Shown: positions 36,720-44,924 of the stretch, in pieces
Numbering within the stretch: position 1 is the first letter of the stretch
Layout of the letters: every line of letters starts with the position of its first letter
Assembly (NCBI RefSeq): GCF_000377505.1
Contig: NZ_KB898185.1
Span: forward strand, 558,001-622,000
Length of the DNA: 64,000 nucleotides
Reading direction: 5' to 3'
Source: Paenibacillus massiliensis 2301065 = DSM 16942
GTDB taxonomy: Bacteria > Bacillota > Bacilli > Paenibacillales > Paenibacillaceae
Made by a program: the position numbers and the translations under genes
Notes under the pieces: model-generated
Databases searched by the model: none
What the model saw: only the letters and a program-made list of their open reading frames with translations
What the model was told of the DNA's origin: nothing

Positions 36720-36940
36720 TCGTCTTCCTCCAATTGTTGCACCTTAATCGTGGCGGCGTGTATACCGACCTCCCGATTGTAATCCTTGATCATCTTCACA
36801 ACCTCTGCCGCTTTCTCAAGTACAATCAGCCTCTTGCCGGTGACCAGAGTGACATAAGTGTCAGGCGTTTCCTCCACGACCTCAATCATCAATGCATTCA
36901 GCCACATGGGGGAACCATTCAAGCGTGTTACCGGGATCAT
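36716..36940 (-). CDS. swrD: FlbD/SwrD family swarming motility protein
   Basis: Short 74-residue protein of the FlbD family, known as SwrD (YlzI) in B. subtilis, where it raises flagellar motor power. Signature features are MIPVTRLNGSPMWLNALMIE at the N-terminus and LVTGKRLIVLEKAAEVVKMI. A 7-bp hairpin (36969-36986, AGAGACC/GGTCTCT) without a U-run lies between flgE and this gene. Confidence 0.94.
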   Translation of the reverse strand: MIPVTRLNGSPMWLNALMIEVVEETPDTYVTLVTGKRLIVLEKAAEVVKMIKDYNREVGIHAATIKVQQLEEDE

Positions 36941-37004
36941 CTATATACTCGCCTCCTGATTTATACGAAGAGACCCGGAGGTCTCTCCGCTATAAATAAC
37001 TTAA

Positions 37005-37823
37005 TTATCGTTTCAGGTTAACGACTTCCTGAAGAATCTCGTCAGAAGTAGTAATAATCCGGGAGTTTGCCTGGAATCCACGCTGTGCAACGATCATTTC
37101 CGTGAACTCGGATGTCAGCTCTACGTTGGACATCTCAAGCTGTCCAGCAATGATAGCTCCTGTTCCAGCTTCGGCGTCGTTACCTCCGAAGAATTCTGCC
37201 ATTTCTCCGTCCGGATTGGCATTGACAGTCATGCGATACAGGCTACCTCCGATTTTCTCCAAGCCTTCAGGGTTAACTACCATGCCGAGGCCAATCTGGG
37301 AAGTCACTCCTGCTACACCATCCACTACCTCAACAATTTGGCCATCCTGCTGAATGGAGAAGGAAGTTGTATCCTCACCAATCGTAATTGGTGCTCCACC
37401 GATATCTGTAACGAAGAATCCGTCACTGGTAACCAGGTTGCGGTTGGCATCCAAGTGGAAATCCCCTGCTCTGGTCAGGTAAGGAACATCCTGGTCTGCA
37501 TTTAGCTTGACGAGGAAGAAGCCGTCTCCGTTAATACGCAGGTCAGTTGGATTGTTTGTAGTCATGGCGCTACCAGCCAGGTGAAGTGTATCAATCGAAC
37601 TGATACTCATTCCAAGGCCAACCTGTTTTGCATTCGTACCCGCTACGTCCGTACCGTCAGGTCCACCTGCTCCGGTAGTTGTCTGGCTCAAGATATCCTT
37701 GAACATAACCCGCGAGCCTTTGAAGCCTGTTGTATTTACGTTCGCGATGTTATTACCAATTACGTCCAGCTTGGTCTGAAAACCTTTCATCCCGGATACC
37801 CCAGAGTACATGGATCTTAGCAT
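37005..37823 (-). CDS. flgE: Flagellar hook protein FlgE (FlgG-like rod/hook family)
   Basis: Hook subunit in Firmicutes numbering, 272 residues, smaller than enterobacterial FlgE as expected for this phylum. N-terminal MLRSMYSGVSGMKGFQTKLD with VIGNNIANVNTTGFKGSRV and the C-terminal VELTSEFTEMIVAQRGFQAN are the rod/hook family signatures. The ATG at 37823 follows GGAGGG. A hairpin at about 37882-37906 (CTGGCT/AGCCAG) without a U-run lies just upstream. Confidence 0.94.
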   Translation of the reverse strand: MLRSMYSGVSGMKGFQTKLDVIGNNIANVNTTGFKGSRVMFKDILSQTTTGAGGPDGTDVAGTNAKQVGLGMSISSIDTLHLAGSAMTTNNPTDLRINGDGFFLVKLNADQDVPYLTRAGDFHLDANRNLVTSDGFFVTDIGGAPITIGEDTTSFSIQQDGQIVEVVDGVAGVTSQIGLGMVVNPEGLEKIGGSLYRMTVNANPDGEMAEFFGGNDAEAGTGAIIAGQLEMSNVELTSEFTEMIVAQRGFQANSRIITTSDEILQEVVNLKR

Positions 37824-37910
37824 GAATTAAGCCCTCCTAAATGTAATTGCTTGATTACCGCATCAGTCGGTCAGCGGTATTCTGGCTTCCTTATCGGGCC
37901 AGCCAGGGAT

Positions 37911-38294
37911 CTACGATATAATGACAGCACTATCAATTTGTGTAAATACATTGTTCTTCATGGACTGCTCATCCAGAGCAGTGACTACTGTTCTATTCTG
38001 AACATTCACGATCAAGGCGACATCCTTCATGAGAATCAGCGATTCCTTGGCGCCTTTGGCAGCCGCTTTATCCAATGCAGAATTGATCTGATCCATCTGC
38101 TCTGTCCTCAGCTCAATGCCTCTCTGCTCCAAGCGCTTCGCAGCGTGTCCACTCAGCTTAACCACTTGCTCCTGAAGGACCTCATTGAATGGCTTGATGG
38201 CCTGTCCTGAAGCCTGTGGAGCCTTTTTTTGATGAACCGTAGACGGTGGTGCCGCTGTCGGATATAGACGTCCAACGGTCATACGTTCATTCAT
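37911..38294 (-). CDS. Flagellar operon protein, TIGR02530 type
   Basis: A 127-residue protein of the small conserved family found between flgD and flgE in Gram-positive flagellar operons. It is rich in short helices: FNEVLQEQVVKLSGHAAKRL, then QRGIELRTEQMDQINSALDK, ending with ALIVNVQNRTVVTALDEQSM. The function is not established; proximity to flgD/flgE suggests a hook-assembly helper. The ATG overlaps the flgD stop by 4 bp. Confidence 0.88.
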   Translation of the reverse strand: MNERMTVGRLYPTAAPPSTVHQKKAPQASGQAIKPFNEVLQEQVVKLSGHAAKRLEQRGIELRTEQMDQINSALDKAAAKGAKESLILMKDVALIVNVQNRTVVTALDEQSMKNNVFTQIDSAVIIS

Positions 38295-38848
38295 GACTCT
38301 TCTCCCTGCTCCGTCGTTGTGGAGATATCAGAGGAATCACTTTCTGAATCATTCGCAGCATTCGTGCTAGACTGTGCTTTGTTAGCAGTTATTGAAGTGA
38401 TCTCTGATAACAGCACTTCTGCTGCTCCGACAACAGCATATTGCTTGCCATCTTTCATCACAATCGATTCCACGACACCCTTCTTCGTGGCACCTTCAGC
38501 TGCTTCACCAGTAATACTGTCTTTAGCACCTGCCTGAATCCATGTGATTTCTTTACCAATCATACTGGATGCAATACTCAGGGACTGACTTAGAGACGTC
38601 ACTTGTGTATTAATGTTCATCAGTTGCTCTACGGTTGAGAATTGCGCCATCTGGGCAATGAATTCCTTGTCTTCCATCGGATTCATCGGGTCCTGATTCT
38701 TAAGCTGTGCAATCAGGATCTTAAGGAATTGATCCTTCCCCATCTCAGCGTTGCCATTGGTGTCCTTCTTGGCCGCAGCCGCTCTGGTGACATTCTGCTC
38801 TGAGTAGTTCGGCCAAACATTCGATGTTGATACCGCCTCATTGGCCAT
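38291..38848 (-). CDS. flgD: Flagellar hook capping protein FlgD
   Basis: Scaffold cap for hook polymerisation. The 185-residue protein carries the diagnostic MGKDQFLKILIAQLKNQDPM and NPMEDKEFIAQMAQFSTVEQ, then a short C-terminal domain. It lacks the long C-terminal FlgD repeats seen in Gram-negatives. The ATG at 38848 is preceded by GGAGG at 11 bases; a GTG six codons upstream overlaps that site. Confidence 0.95.
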   Translation of the reverse strand: MANEAVSTSNVWPNYSEQNVTRAAAAKKDTNGNAEMGKDQFLKILIAQLKNQDPMNPMEDKEFIAQMAQFSTVEQLMNINTQVTSLSQSLSIASSMIGKEITWIQAGAKDSITGEAAEGATKKGVVESIVMKDGKQYAVVGAAEVLLSEITSITANKAQSSTNAANDSESDSSDISTTTEQGEES

Positions 38849-38867
38849 TTCTGTATTCACCTCCACT

Positions 38868-40301
38868 TTAAGCTCTGGCTGTGAAGGAAGTTGTATTTCC
38901 TTCTCGTTCTACCCTTTGCTCCTCATTCCAGTTGCGAAGCTCTTCCACCATCTCAGACATCTTCACTGCATCATCCGACTCTTCCTCGGTGCGTTGCTTG
39001 GAACGACGTCCAGATTGCTGCTGCTGTGAGCCCGAGCCTTTGCCATCCTGATACATGTAAGAAGATGCGGACTCGTTGTGAGTTACTTCTACCTTGCTCA
39101 CTTGAATCCCCTGACTCTGCAAGTTCGCGCGCAGCTGGGACATTTGTTGCTCCAGTAGATCCTTAGCGCCGATTCGCTCTGTTACAAATTGTGCTACCAG
39201 TTGTCCATTTTGCATACTCAGCTTGATATCCAGCTGTCCTAGGTGATCTGGACGAAGAGAAATCTTCGCTTCAGTAATACCAAGCTGCTTCACGATATCC
39301 AGCTTCTGTACCACGAACTCTGTCATTTCCTGCGAGAACTGCCTTACATGAACAGTTGAAGCAGCGGGGCCTGTTGCTGTAGTCCCATGATTCTGAACGA
39401 CCAGTTGACCAGCTGTAGTAGTTACTGGTGCAGTTTTACCATCTGTCAATGTAGCTTCAGGTGCTGCGTTTGTCGTCACATCCTGTTCATTCGCATTGGC
39501 CGCATTTACAGTAGCTTGCGTCTGAATGACCGGCATGGCTGGCTTAGCCTGCGCATTTCCCTGATTCAGGTTCGTGCTGCTTTGCCCCTGACTGGAAGCC
39601 TCTACAGTAGCATGTGTTGGCTTCGTCTGAGGTAGTGCCTGATTAACTTCTTGCTTCACAATTACTTTAGGTGCATCCGGCTCCAACTGCTCTACTGCCT
39701 TCGTTACGGATGACCAGAGCTCCTTCGGAAAAATATCCGTGTTTTTCGTCAGCGTCTGCAGGGATTGGAGTAGCTGCGCAGCCTTAGTCGCTACCTCCGG
39801 ATTCTGTTGATCACCTGTTAGAGCCACGAGCTGCGTCAATGCATCCTGTACTGCAAATCGAATCGTTGCTGGCTCCTGTGCAAGCAGTGTAATCGTCGCT
39901 GACGCTTCTTGATCTGCTCCATTGTTGGATGACACTTCAGAAAGCAACTGCTGTACCTGCTGAATCCAATTCTGAAGCACCGCAAGCAGCTCAGGATCCG
40001 CTTCAATCTCGGTATCCAGCTCCTTCAGTCCATCCAGCAATGCTGGCAGTAGCTCAAGCAAAGCTTCAGCTCCTTCTGCGCTTGCCTCAGCCTCCTGCGG
40101 TATTACCATCATGGTAAGCAGATTGCCTGCATTCCCTCCGGTCTCTGCATCAGCAGAAGTTCCTTGACCCATAACCTGATTCAAGGTGGCGGTAAAACCT
40201 CCTGTACCAGCCGCAGCAGTATTACCTGCAGAGGTCGTACTGGATGTTGAGGTCGTACTCGCAGGACTGCTCATAGAAATATTTCCGGCTACCATTGTCA
40301 T
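38868..40301 (-). CDS. fliK: Flagellar hook-length control protein FliK
   Basis: Secreted molecular ruler that switches FlhB specificity. The 477-residue protein is Thr/Ala/Gln-rich and low in complexity over much of its length, with a conserved C-terminal domain (about 345-420) containing KISLRPDHLGQLDIKLSMQN. The tail is rich in Gln, Ser and charged residues (GSGSQQQQSGRRSKQRTEEE). The ATG at 40301 follows GGAGG at seven bases. Identity rests on the C-terminal domain and operon position, since FliK is poorly conserved. Confidence 0.92.
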   Translation of the reverse strand: MTMVAGNISMSSPASTTSTSSTTSAGNTAAAGTGGFTATLNQVMGQGTSADAETGGNAGNLLTMMVIPQEAEASAEGAEALLELLPALLDGLKELDTEIEADPELLAVLQNWIQQVQQLLSEVSSNNGADQEASATITLLAQEPATIRFAVQDALTQLVALTGDQQNPEVATKAAQLLQSLQTLTKNTDIFPKELWSSVTKAVEQLEPDAPKVIVKQEVNQALPQTKPTHATVEASSQGQSSTNLNQGNAQAKPAMPVIQTQATVNAANANEQDVTTNAAPEATLTDGKTAPVTTTAGQLVVQNHGTTATGPAASTVHVRQFSQEMTEFVVQKLDIVKQLGITEAKISLRPDHLGQLDIKLSMQNGQLVAQFVTERIGAKDLLEQQMSQLRANLQSQGIQVSKVEVTHNESASSYMYQDGKGSGSQQQQSGRRSKQRTEEESDDAVKMSEMVEELRNWNEEQRVEREGNTTSFTARA

Positions 40302-40326
40302 ATTGTCACCTCCTTTCCTAATCTCG

Positions 40327-41268
40327 TTAATTGCTACCCAGCATCTTGTTCAAAATCTTGGTTGTTGCTGCCGGGTTCTCCTTGTTCATGGCCTCTAGCA
40401 ATTTAGAACGAGTCGCAGCATCTACGGAGCTCAAAATGTTCAGAGCCTTATCCGGGCTGATCTTGTTCGTCTCCAGAATCAGCTTGGCACCAGTATCAGC
40501 ATTCATGGAAGAGAAAGTCGCTCCCAGTTGTGTGGTATCAAGGTTCGTCGAAGAGGTAGACGAAGGCGTCGCCGCTTCCTTCTTAATTCTGGATTGTAGA
40601 GCTGCTACGCTCAGGTCACTAGAATTGGTCGCATTCTTCAGCTCTTGCGTAATGTCAGCTGCGAGCTGAGGGTCCATCTTCTCCAAGATTCGCACCTGAT
40701 TCTCAGGACGCATGAAGCTCAGTAGCTGCACAACCTCTTCATTCGTCATATTTTGCAGAATTGGAGCAGATTTGCTTGGTCGCATGTCCTCATACATCGA
40801 CGACAGTGACTTCACTTGTTTGAGATAAGGGTCCTCATTTGTCGTAGAAGAATCTTGCTGCTGTTCTGCCTGAGCTGTCTGCTCCTGCTCTATGGTGCTG
40901 ATCTTCTGCTCAAGCTCCTGAACTTTCTTATCCTGCTCGGCCTTCTCGGTTGCCGCTTGCTCCAGTTGAGCCGTCTGCTCTGTAAGCTCCGTTTTCAACT
41001 GCTTGATTGTTGCCTCCGAGCTCTCGGTCTGTGCCTTGGCATCAGCCACCTTCTGCTCCTCGGGAGTCAATTTGGGATCAGGAACCCAGTTGTTTACATA
41101 AGGAATTTTGTTGGCCACTTTCAGTAAGCCGTCGCGGAAATCCATATTAAAAAGAGTTAGCAGTACGGCAACCAGGACCGCAGTAAACACGATTGGAATC
41201 AGGACAAACATGACCCGCTCCATTCCCGTACTAGACTCTTTCTCTAAATCCAAATCGTTGTCTGCCAT
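40327..41268 (-). CDS. MotE/YlxF-like membrane protein with MgtE-N-like domains
   Basis: A 313-residue protein with an N-terminal cytoplasmic stretch, one membrane segment (about residues 20-42), a long coiled coil (about 70-145, many EQ/AQ heptads) and MgtE-intracellular-like helical repeats (SAPILQNMTNEEVVQLLSFM and a repeat with KISPDKALNILSSVD). Its position between fliK and fliJ is that of ylxF in B. subtilis. Related MotE proteins stabilise the stator; that role is inference here. The ATG at 41268 has GAGGAGGG upstream. Confidence 0.85.
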   Translation of the reverse strand: MADNDLDLEKESSTGMERVMFVLIPIVFTAVLVAVLLTLFNMDFRDGLLKVANKIPYVNNWVPDPKLTPEEQKVADAKAQTESSEATIKQLKTELTEQTAQLEQAATEKAEQDKKVQELEQKISTIEQEQTAQAEQQQDSSTTNEDPYLKQVKSLSSMYEDMRPSKSAPILQNMTNEEVVQLLSFMRPENQVRILEKMDPQLAADITQELKNATNSSDLSVAALQSRIKKEAATPSSTSSTNLDTTQLGATFSSMNADTGAKLILETNKISPDKALNILSSVDAATRSKLLEAMNKENPAATTKILNKMLGSN

Positions 41269-41307
41269 CGTTACCCTCCTCAAACCGTCACTCGCAAGTG
41301 ACCCGTG

Positions 41308-41751
41308 CTAGCGCGCTCTCATTGCAAAACGAACGGTCGCCATCTCATCCAGCTCGTTTTGTTCTTGGAGGAGCAGTTCTTGTTGGAATCTGACTTTAGC
41401 TTTCTCTCTTGCCTTCAACCAGACTTGCTCATCCAGCATTTTATCGGTCAGAACTACCTTTTTACTGTTCACGTTCTCCTGTGCATACCGCACATCCATT
41501 TGTTTGCGGGCAATACACTGATTCAAATGGTTGATATAGCTTTGCAGCTCTTGAATTGTGGACAAGGATACGCACTGCTCAGCAGCTTGCTGAATCCCCA
41601 TGAACACTCGCTGTTGCTCAGCCATCAATTGCTGTAATGTCTGTTCCTCGCACTGTAACTGGCCTACTGCACTAGAGAGCATCCATTCTGCCTGTGACTT
41701 CTCATTGGACTTCAGGTCCACAACCTTTTGAAATGAGTACTGGAACTTCAT
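41308..41751 (-). CDS. fliJ: Flagellar export chaperone FliJ
   Basis: All-helical coiled-coil protein of 147 residues, the central stalk of the export ATPase. The N-terminal MKFQYSFQKVVDLKSNEKSQ and the length fit FliJ, and the rest is Gln/Glu/Leu-rich heptads. It follows fliI by 10 bp. Low sequence conservation makes position the main support. Confidence 0.92.
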   Translation of the reverse strand: MKFQYSFQKVVDLKSNEKSQAEWMLSSAVGQLQCEEQTLQQLMAEQQRVFMGIQQAAEQCVSLSTIQELQSYINHLNQCIARKQMDVRYAQENVNSKKVVLTDKMLDEQVWLKAREKAKVRFQQELLLQEQNELDEMATVRFAMRAR

Positions 41752-41761
41752 TATTCAGTAG

Positions 41762-43081
41762 TCAACTCCTCGCAAACTCTGATATCAACCGTTTCTGTAC
41801 TTCTTCAAGCTCAACCTTCTCATCCGTGCGCTGACGGGTGAAATCCCAGACATCCTTAATTCGTTCAATGGACTCATCTATATCGGCATTCGAACCTGGC
41901 TGGTAAGCACCGATATTAATCAGATCCTCCGACTCTCGATATACAGACATAATTCGTTTGATATTCTCAGCCGCATCCAGCTGTTCGCTTGGGGAGATAT
42001 CCTTCATCACCCGACTTATGCTGGCCAACACATCAATGGCGGGAAAATGTCCTTTATTCGCAATCGAACGATTCAAGACGATGTGACCATCCAATATCCC
42101 TCGAACTGCATCTGCAATCGGCTCATTCATATCATCACCGTCTACCAGAACGGTATAGAAGGCAGTGATCGAACCTGCAGGACCCGTGCCAGCACGCTCC
42201 AGTAGCTTCGGTAGACTTGCAAATACAGAGGGAGTATAACCACGCATCGCTGGTGGCTCACCCACAGCAAGGCCCACTTCACGTAATGCCATCGCATACC
42301 GGGTGACAGAGTCCATCATCAGCATGACATTCAGACCACGATCCCGGAAATATTCCGCGATCGTCGTAGCAATCAGAGCCGCTTTAATCCGAATTAGCGC
42401 CGGCTGATCGGAGGTAGCAACAATGACTACCGAACGGGACAAGCCTTCAGGACCGAGATCCCGTTCGATGAAATCGAGTACCTCCCGACCCCGCTCACCG
42501 ACGAGTGCAATGACATTGACATCTGCTTCTGTATTCCGTGCAATCATCCCCATCAGGGTACTTTTACCAACACCAGAGCCCGCAAAAATACCTACACGCT
42601 GGCCCTTACCGACCGTTAGCAGGCCATCAATCGCGCGCACTCCAATACTGATCGGCTCCAGTACACGAGGTCGAGTTAGCGGATTGGGAGGAGCATTAAA
42701 TGTCGAATAACGAGTCATCCTTGACGGAATCAAGGAGCCGTCAAGCGGTTGTCCAAGTCCATCCAGCACCTTGCCCAGCAGCTCAGATCCAACCTGGACA
42801 TTAAGCGGCTTGCCTGTACCGACCACATCGCAGCCTGGTCCAATTGATTGTAGCTCACCGAGCGGCATCAAGAGCACCTTGTTATCACGGAAGCCTACGA
42901 CCTCAGCCTGCAACGGCTTTGCATTCTTACCAGGATAGATGTAGCATACATCTCCGATGCTGGCATCCGGCCCTTCCGACTCTACCATGAGTCCGATAAC
43001 CTGGGTGACCTTGCCGTTCACACGAACGGTGTCAAGATTCTTCAGATGATCCAGATAACGACGTGCACTAAGCTCCTTCAT
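41762..43081 (-). CDS. fliI: Flagellum-specific ATPase FliI
   Basis: Hexameric export ATPase related to F1 beta. The 439-residue protein has Walker A in VGIFAGSGVGKSTLMGMIAR, Walker B in LNVMLMMDSVTRYAMALREV and the family motif GERGREVLDFIERDLG. The ATG at 43081 has a GAGGAG site and overlaps the end of fliH by 14 bp. Confidence 0.98.
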   Translation of the reverse strand: MKELSARRYLDHLKNLDTVRVNGKVTQVIGLMVESEGPDASIGDVCYIYPGKNAKPLQAEVVGFRDNKVLLMPLGELQSIGPGCDVVGTGKPLNVQVGSELLGKVLDGLGQPLDGSLIPSRMTRYSTFNAPPNPLTRPRVLEPISIGVRAIDGLLTVGKGQRVGIFAGSGVGKSTLMGMIARNTEADVNVIALVGERGREVLDFIERDLGPEGLSRSVVIVATSDQPALIRIKAALIATTIAEYFRDRGLNVMLMMDSVTRYAMALREVGLAVGEPPAMRGYTPSVFASLPKLLERAGTGPAGSITAFYTVLVDGDDMNEPIADAVRGILDGHIVLNRSIANKGHFPAIDVLASISRVMKDISPSEQLDAAENIKRIMSVYRESEDLINIGAYQPGSNADIDESIERIKDVWDFTRQRTDEKVELEEVQKRLISEFARS

Positions 43082-43910
43082 GTCTATGCTCCTCTTCCTC
43101 TAGCACCAGACGCAGCAGCTCTTTTTTGATCTCTGCCAGCTGGGTATCCACCCGAGCATCCACACTACCGAATGCAGAACGGATCACAACTCCACGGTCC
43201 TTGACAGAACCATCAGGAACAATTTGAAGCTCAGCCTGTGAATCAATAGACAGTGTCAGTTCTTCACGAGCAGCATTCACATAGGCAAAATGATCAGGTG
43301 ACACGCACAATGTAATTGTTCCTTGCTCACGTTTACGCGCCAGATGCTTGCGGATCAGCTCAATCGTGTACTCAGGGTCTGTGCTTAGCTGTCTATCAAT
43401 CACTTTCTCGGCAATTCCACAGCTCAGCTCTACCAAGAAAGGCTCGGCCTCCAAAATAAGCTGTTCCTTCACCGCATAAGCGTGCTGAAGCACTTCCTGA
43501 GCTTCTTCCATCATCTTGTCTGATTTGGCCTGCCATTCTGCTGCCGCAAGCCTCTGTCCTTCCTCATAGCCCTGTTGAAAGCCCTCTGCCCTGAGTGATT
43601 CGGACAGCTGCTCATCCTGTTCACGCTTCTCCAGCCACCAGGCTTCAATCTGTGCCTGAGCCTCCTGCACCATTCGCTCTGCTTCCTCTGAGGCTTCACG
43701 GATCTGACGCTCAGCAAAATCACGGGCATCCCTCAGCATCTCATCACGCATGCGCAGAGCCTCTACACTTACTTGAGGTTCTGCCTGAGCCGCCTCGACT
43801 GCAGTCTCGGTTACTTCCGACTCCTCAGTCTCTACATATGAATAGCTGGGCTCAAGCTTTTTTAAAGTCTCGACAGGAACGTATTGGAAAGACTTAATCA
43901 AATTAGACAA
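43068..43910 (-). CDS. fliH: Flagellar assembly protein FliH
   Basis: Regulator of FliI and peripheral stalk of the export ATPase. The 280-residue protein has a variable N-terminal part, a long charged coiled coil (about 55-140, with SEEAERMVQEAQAQIEAWW) and a C-terminal FliH/V-ATPase-E-like domain (SCGIAEKVIDRQLSTDPEYT). The start is TTG at 43910, nine bases after GGAGGAG and overlapping the fliG stop by 8 bp; an ATG three codons upstream directly abuts the ribosome site and is rejected. Confidence 0.94.
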   Translation of the reverse strand: MSNLIKSFQYVPVETLKKLEPSYSYVETEESEVTETAVEAAQAEPQVSVEALRMRDEMLRDARDFAERQIREASEEAERMVQEAQAQIEAWWLEKREQDEQLSESLRAEGFQQGYEEGQRLAAAEWQAKSDKMMEEAQEVLQHAYAVKEQLILEAEPFLVELSCGIAEKVIDRQLSTDPEYTIELIRKHLARKREQGTITLCVSPDHFAYVNAAREELTLSIDSQAELQIVPDGSVKDRGVVIRSAFGSVDARVDTQLAEIKKELLRLVLEEEEHRHEGA

Positions 43911-44913
43911 TGATGTCATCTCCTCCGCCGCGTGCAATGATAATCTCTCCGGATTCTTCCAGTCTGCGGATTGTAGCTACAATTCGAGTCTGAGCCTCTT
44001 CTACATCACGCAGCCGGACAGGACCCATGAATTCCATTTCTTCCTTGAAGGTCTCTGCCATCCGCTTGGACATGTTGTTGAAGATCGCATCCCGAACTTC
44101 CTCGCTGGACACCTTGAGTGCCAGTTGCAAGTCAGCATTGTCAATATCACGAATAATACGCTGAATCGAGCGATTATCCACATTGACGATATCTTCGAAT
44201 ACAAACATCCGTTTCTTGATTTCTTCGGCCAGCTCCGGATCTTGAATTTCCAGAGAATCGAGAATCGTACGCTCTGTTCCGCGGTCTACACCATTGAGTA
44301 TCTGTACGATTGATTCAATACCACCTGCATTAGTGTAATCTTGAGTAACGGTAGATGAGAGCTTCTGCTCCAGAACACGCTCAACCTGTGAAATGACTTC
44401 AGGCGATGTGCTGTCCATCACTGCAATTCTTCTCGCCACATCAGCTTGCTTCTCTTGTGGAAGCGATGAGAGAATGGCTGCTGCTTGATCGAACTGCAGA
44501 TAAGAGAGTACCAGTGCAATTGTCTGAGGGCTCTCATTCTGGATAAAGTTCAAGATTTGGTTCGGATCAGCCTTACGCGCAAAGTCAAACGGTCTAACTT
44601 GCAGCGTAGCCGTCAATCTGTTAAGCACCTCAATGGCTTTTTGTGAGCCGAGCGCTTTCTCCAGAATCTCACGAGCGTAGTTAATACCGCCCTGGGAAAT
44701 GTACTCTTGGGCCAGACACATCTGATGGAATTCAGCCATAATGACATCTTTTTCTGACGCATCGACCGTTCTCACATTCGCAATTTCCAAGGTGAGCTGT
44801 TCGATTTCTTCATCACGCAGGTGCTTGAAAATTTCAGCCGATACTTCTGGTCCTAACGTAATTAATAAAATGGCTGCTTTCTGTCGTCCCGATAATGTTC
44901 CCGATTTAGCCAA
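43903..44913 (-). CDS. fliG: Flagellar motor switch protein FliG
   Basis: C-ring torque protein that contacts MotA. The 336-residue protein has N-terminal GRQKAAILLITLGPEVSAEI, the middle-domain ESPQTIALVLSYLQFDQAAA (EHPQ-type motif) and the C-terminal torque helix with charged residues in FEDIVNVDNRSIQRIIRDID. The TTG at 44913, eight bases from AGAGG, is preferred over the upstream GTG. Confidence 0.97.
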   Translation of the reverse strand: MAKSGTLSGRQKAAILLITLGPEVSAEIFKHLRDEEIEQLTLEIANVRTVDASEKDVIMAEFHQMCLAQEYISQGGINYAREILEKALGSQKAIEVLNRLTATLQVRPFDFARKADPNQILNFIQNESPQTIALVLSYLQFDQAAAILSSLPQEKQADVARRIAVMDSTSPEVISQVERVLEQKLSSTVTQDYTNAGGIESIVQILNGVDRGTERTILDSLEIQDPELAEEIKKRMFVFEDIVNVDNRSIQRIIRDIDNADLQLALKVSSEEVRDAIFNNMSKRMAETFKEEMEFMGPVRLRDVEEAQTRIVATIRRLEESGEIIIARGGGDDIIV

Positions 44914-44924
44914 TGCATTCACCT

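Noticed and set aside
37882..37906. Hairpin upstream of flgE as a transcription terminator
   Set aside because: The stem is only 6 bp and no U-run follows; the operon clearly continues.
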